Part shown: positions 60,729-64,000 of the stretch, piece by piece
Position numbering within the stretch: the stretch's first letter is position 1
How the letters are laid out: every line of letters starts with the position of its first letter
From: Chloroflexota bacterium
GTDB taxonomy: Bacteria; Chloroflexota; Anaerolineae; Anaerolineales; UBA4823
Length of the DNA stretch: 64,000 bases
Assembly: GCA_029782365.1 (NCBI GenBank)
Contig: JAKOUW010000168.1
Location: forward strand, 31,514-95,513
Direction of reading: 5' to 3'
The notes under the pieces: generated by a model
Told to the model about the DNA's origin: nothing
The model's input: the letters and a program-made list of their open reading frames with translations, nothing else
Databases searched by the model: none
Made by a program: the position numbers and the translations under genes

Positions 60729-62084
60729 TTATGGCGCTGCTACCCATATCAAATTATGGAAATATTTCTTCAACATCCAATCTGGTGTGATAAATCCGAT
60801 TGGAAAAAATGTTCCTGTTTTTATTGAAAACAAATTTAACTGACTACCTTCCAATATTAAAGCTATCCATTGGGAGTCTGGCGACCATTCATAATCGTCA
60901 ATACCGGCACCAGACTCGGGAATTGGATAGCATGAAGATCCTCCACTTGTTATGCGAATCACACACAACTCGTACGCACGAAGTAGGGCTACATATTGAT
61001 TGTCAGGCGACCATAATGTGGGGGACTCTAAATCTGAAATTGCAAACATATCGGCGCATTTTCCAAGTGGAAAGTTGAACAATGAACTCGTTTCACGGGT
61101 CATTGCATTGTATGTAAATAGGTGGCTAGGGCAGGAACCTGCCTCCAGGTTAATCCGTTTATCTTGAGCACCGAGCAAAACCAAATCTTGCCCGTAAGCC
61201 CATGAAATATCATCTGTGGCGTAAGGGTCAATTTCGGAATAAATATTAATACTTTGTGAAAGCTCAAGGTTAAACAATCTATAAACACTTTGCTCGAGGG
61301 AGCCTTTAGGCTTACTTGTACCAAGGAGATATTTACCGCTGTCAGATAATCTCGGTAGATCATAATTCCATTCCCTAGCATCTAATGTAGCGAGCAATTT
61401 CTCAACTCGTTGGCGTAAATCGCAAGCAACAACATTCATTATAAATGATATATTTGGATCAATGGCATAATAAACGATACTGTTTGAAGGTGTTATTTTT
61501 AAGGTTTGGTTGTTAGTCGGTATATTACAGGGAAGGGATTCCTTAACTCCGGTTTTTAAATTCAACATAAAGGAGTTTTGTCCATCAATACAAAAAGCGC
61601 TATTGTTTTTCGTGAGAATGTGGCAATTTGGAAAGGTTTGAAAACTGTTGGTTTTTTTTTGCATAAAATCTAGAACTAAATATTCATCGCTTGAGTCCTT
61701 ATCAATAAACGAGGGCAAGTTTTGTTTGTCAGATCCGGGAAGGTTGGGAATATCAATACCCGTATCCTTAATTCCTATATACAAAAGACTACTTGTTTCA
61801 GGAGTGTTTGAAAAGGTTATGTCATAAACCTGAAACACGCTTGAATTTTCAGTTGGTGTAGGAAGAGGAACCGGCGCTGGAGATTTAATATTGGGTGGCA
61901 GTGTTGCCAAGGAGGACGGTGTTAACAGCGGGTTGAAATCAGAGGTATCCGTTTCTCGTCTAGTCGGAGAGATGCTAGATACCGTCTTAGTTGGCGGCGA
62001 AGACATAGACACGCATGCATGTATAAATAAAATCAGGATTGAACAGAGAAATATTAGAAGCACTGTATGAATTCGATTTTTCAT
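60729..62084 (-). CDS. Lipoprotein with TolB-like beta-propeller, candidate immunity protein for RHS cassette 3
   Basis: The protein is 451 residues. A signal segment (LLIFLCSILILFIHAC) ends at a lipobox-like Cys and is followed by a Ser/Thr/Pro linker (about 25-80). The rest has propeller-type repeats with WSPDNQYVALL and WSPDSQWIALI, as in TolB/WD40-like proteins. The gene is A+T-rich, like the tip of cassette 3, which ends 85 nt upstream in the same direction. Position and export fit an immunity lipoprotein facing an extracellular M23 peptidase, which is inference. The stop codon is next to the IS3 end, so a few C-terminal residues may have been lost. Confidence 0.75.
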   Translation of the reverse strand: MKNRIHTVLLIFLCSILILFIHACVSMSSPPTKTVSSISPTRRETDTSDFNPLLTPSSLATLPPNIKSPAPVPLPTPTENSSVFQVYDITFSNTPETSSLLYIGIKDTGIDIPNLPGSDKQNLPSFIDKDSSDEYLVLDFMQKKTNSFQTFPNCHILTKNNSAFCIDGQNSFMLNLKTGVKESLPCNIPTNNQTLKITPSNSIVYYAIDPNISFIMNVVACDLRQRVEKLLATLDAREWNYDLPRLSDSGKYLLGTSKPKGSLEQSVYRLFNLELSQSINIYSEIDPYATDDISWAYGQDLVLLGAQDKRINLEAGSCPSHLFTYNAMTRETSSLFNFPLGKCADMFAISDLESPTLWSPDNQYVALLRAYELCVIRITSGGSSCYPIPESGAGIDDYEWSPDSQWIALILEGSQLNLFSIKTGTFFPIGFITPDWMLKKYFHNLIWVAAP

Positions 62085-62169
62085 TATGATATCTACTTCA
62101 TGGTGGAATTCATTGATATTCTTTAATTAGGGGCGAGCTTATTAATTGTTTTTCCAAATAATTGGCACT

Positions 62170-63867
62170 TTACTTATAAGTATGGCTGTTGAGATCATCG
62201 ACTTTTACCGTAAATATCTCGTGAGGATTTAGTAAACTCTTATTTACCCAAAAATTCGTTCTGTTAGGATAAAATTCGCCAGAATAAACTTCGCCTTTCC
62301 TAAATTGCCTGGTTTCCAAATGTAAATGGTTTCCACTAGAATTACCTGTACTACCAATAATTCCAATATTTTGGCCACGATAAACATGATCTCCAGGATT
62401 TAGCGTGGATTTTTTTGCCATGTGTCCATAAAGAACAAGTAATGAATCGCCATAATTTAATTTAACTTGAATTCTAAGGGGTAAATCAAAATAATCGTAC
62501 TCAATAACAACCATATTTCCATAACCACCATTGGTTTCTTTATTTATCCCTGTACATGGATCAATATTGCATGGATCTGAACTTATAACAGTACCATATC
62601 CAGATGCATGAATGTCGTATGGGGGAGGATTTATATCCACACCATTATGGCCATTAAACGTATTATTATCTTCACCAAAATCATATCCACCCCTAACGAC
62701 AGCATCATCTATAGGGTTCATCCATGTGATATATTTTTTTTCAATTCGATTATTTTTAATATGGTATTCTCTACCATGATTATCAAAACAATTACCATCC
62801 TCATCACAAGCTTCATGGCCTGAAGGATCCCGATACCTCACAGGATTATTCAGCATCCCGGCATAGCGATCCCAAGCAGCCGGGTTACCTGCCCCGGGTA
62901 CAATGGTATCCGCTTGAGTGAATCTGCCCAGCGCAGGGTCGTAAAAACGTGCGTTGTAGAAAATCAACCCAAAGTCAGCCGTTGCCCCTGTTGCATAGCT
63001 GTACTGCCCGGTATATTGATACTTCGCCGGCAGACTGCCCGAGGTGTACCGGATTTCACCCCATCCTTTATATAATTGCCTGGTCACATTTCCCCCGCTG
63101 GCATCCGCGATCACACTCGTGCTGCCCAGGTGATCGCCAAACAGGTAGCGCACGCCCACGCTGCTGCGCATGGCCACCCGCTGGCTGCCCAGGTAATAAT
63201 ACTTAGTCGCGCTCCCGCCCGATACTTCGTAGTAGTTCTTGACGAAATAGGTGCTGGTCGCCGTGGTGGTCGTCAGCACCTGCTTCACCCGCACCCCGTC
63301 TCCATCATAGCCAAACGCAGCAGTGCTCGTTCCTCCCTGGAGCACTTTCACCAGCCGGTTCTCGGCGTTGTACACCAGGTTAACCGTGAGCACTTCCTGC
63401 AGGCTGACGTCGTCGAAGTCCAGCCAGCCCGACACGCCCTCCACCCGCAGCTCCAACCGCACAGAGGCGGCGTTGGCCGGGGTCAACAGCCGCCCGCCCA
63501 CCTGCTGCCAGGTCAGGCTGCTGCTCTCGGCTGTGCCGGTGTAGACATCCTTGTACCCGATGTAGGCGCTGCCCGCTGTGTAGTACAGGGCGCGCACGTG
63601 CCAGCCCCCGGCGCTGTCGGCTGCGTCCAGCTTGCCGTTCACCCAGGCGTACAGATCGTACTGCTTGTTCCCGCTCACCGCAATGCTCGCCGACTGCAGC
63701 GCACCGCTCGCCAGGTTGCCGATGGCGTAGGCGTAGCTGCCGCTGTACGGGCTGCTCGCATCTTCAACAAACCGGAATAATCGGCAGACGAAAAAAGTAA
63801 AATTCATTTTTCGCTTGTGTTGTGAGGAAATTTTTCTGCTCTTTAAGTGCATAATTCCGTGTTTCAT
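62170..63867 (-). CDS. RHS cassette 3: truncated RHS protein with M23 peptidase tip
   Basis: The frame is 565 residues. The first 36 have no RHS similarity and no ribosome binding site precedes the ATG. Homology with cassette 1 starts at ASSPYSGSYAYAIGN. A carbohydrate-binding-like domain (about 37-170), YD repeats and the RHS core (about 175-345) end at YRDPSGHEACDEDGNC. The tip (about 380-565) is an M23/LytM peptidase with HNGVDI and HLHLETR, the zinc ligands of HxxxD and HxH. Such enzymes cut peptidoglycan cross-bridges. The N-terminal delivery part of a full RHS protein is absent, so this may be an orphan tip that needs recombination with a complete gene. Confidence 0.85.
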   Translation of the reverse strand: MKHGIMHLKSRKISSQHKRKMNFTFFVCRLFRFVEDASSPYSGSYAYAIGNLASGALQSASIAVSGNKQYDLYAWVNGKLDAADSAGGWHVRALYYTAGSAYIGYKDVYTGTAESSSLTWQQVGGRLLTPANAASVRLELRVEGVSGWLDFDDVSLQEVLTVNLVYNAENRLVKVLQGGTSTAAFGYDGDGVRVKQVLTTTTATSTYFVKNYYEVSGGSATKYYYLGSQRVAMRSSVGVRYLFGDHLGSTSVIADASGGNVTRQLYKGWGEIRYTSGSLPAKYQYTGQYSYATGATADFGLIFYNARFYDPALGRFTQADTIVPGAGNPAAWDRYAGMLNNPVRYRDPSGHEACDEDGNCFDNHGREYHIKNNRIEKKYITWMNPIDDAVVRGGYDFGEDNNTFNGHNGVDINPPPYDIHASGYGTVISSDPCNIDPCTGINKETNGGYGNMVVIEYDYFDLPLRIQVKLNYGDSLLVLYGHMAKKSTLNPGDHVYRGQNIGIIGSTGNSSGNHLHLETRQFRKGEVYSGEFYPNRTNFWVNKSLLNPHEIFTVKVDDLNSHTYK

Positions 63868-64000
63868 AACCGGACTTACTTACAGCTGACTAGACGCATG
63901 CAAATAACAATAGCCATCATCACCTAATGGTCACTATTCGGCAAGCATAAGTTTATTATGTGGACTTCTGGTAAACTATTATTCGTATCAACCTGAAAGG

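Noticed and set aside
1..64000. CRISPR arrays, tRNA or rRNA genes
   Set aside because: No regularly spaced direct repeats and no tRNA cloverleaf or rRNA signature was noticed on either strand.

Overview
The window reads like a chromosomal segment of a Chloroflexota bacterium, most likely from the Anaerolineae. This is inferred from gene content, not from a marker gene: an FMN riboswitch in front of a ribXYZ-type riboflavin transporter, two giant STAND/BTAD regulators, a DUF5317 membrane protein, a KimA-like potassium transporter with two RCK proteins, an SUI1 protein and RHS cassettes. Base composition is GC-rich in most genes and falls sharply in the RHS tips, their neighbouring lipoproteins (about 57.3-58.9 kb and 60.7-62.8 kb) and the 8.0-8.2 kb divergent promoter. 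No tRNA, rRNA or CRISPR array was seen.

Region 1 (1-16.5 kb) is a divergent locus and the best candidate for an undescribed system. Leftward runs a type I PKS (KS-AT-DH-ACP), a HemN-like radical SAM protein with an expanded CX7CX2C cluster motif, and an NRPS (carrier-condensation-like-adenylation) cut by the window edge. Rightward, from a near-consensus promoter, run two small basic DUF-type proteins, two ABC1/UbiB-family kinase-like proteins (one with degraded motifs, one intact) and a triple-FHA ABC transporter ending in a strong terminator. A GAF-PAS-class III cyclase gene converges on it.

Region 2 (18.6-29 kb) holds a leftward sulfur-transfer operon (ArsR regulator, DsrE2, TusA, a membrane cytochrome-like subunit and an HdrD/DsrK-like Fe-S protein) with a palindrome-rich control region. 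A nucleoside phosphorylase gene follows, then a potassium module (KimA-like permease and two TrkA/RCK proteins), a PSRP-type kinase/pyrophosphorylase, and a compact leftward operon of a 47-residue membrane peptide, a DUF5317 protein, an NHLP-clan leader-like protein and an HD-GYP protein.

Region 3 (29-41 kb) carries two very large STAND regulators with opposite domain order, separated by a ParB-like protein. After them come an SDR enzyme, a SigZ-like ECF sigma factor with a Cys-containing permease under a hairpin that covers its ribosome binding site, and a CPBP protease.

Region 4 (41.5-55.7 kb) is mostly housekeeping: a P2-type cation ATPase, a PPOX flavoprotein, an alpha/beta hydrolase, an SUI1 factor, the riboswitch-controlled ribXYZ transporter, a nucleoside deaminase, a GGDEF protein with a ribbon-helix-helix-like tail, RNase Z, a leaderless-looking ftsK, a DUF1232 protein and a lipoprotein PQQ-type sugar dehydrogenase.

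Region 5 (55.8-63.9 kb) is an accessory island of three 5'-truncated RHS cassettes in the same orientation. Two have different metallopeptidase tips, each followed by a lipoprotein gene that could encode its immunity protein. An IS982 element has inserted between an IS3 remnant and the middle RHS cassette.
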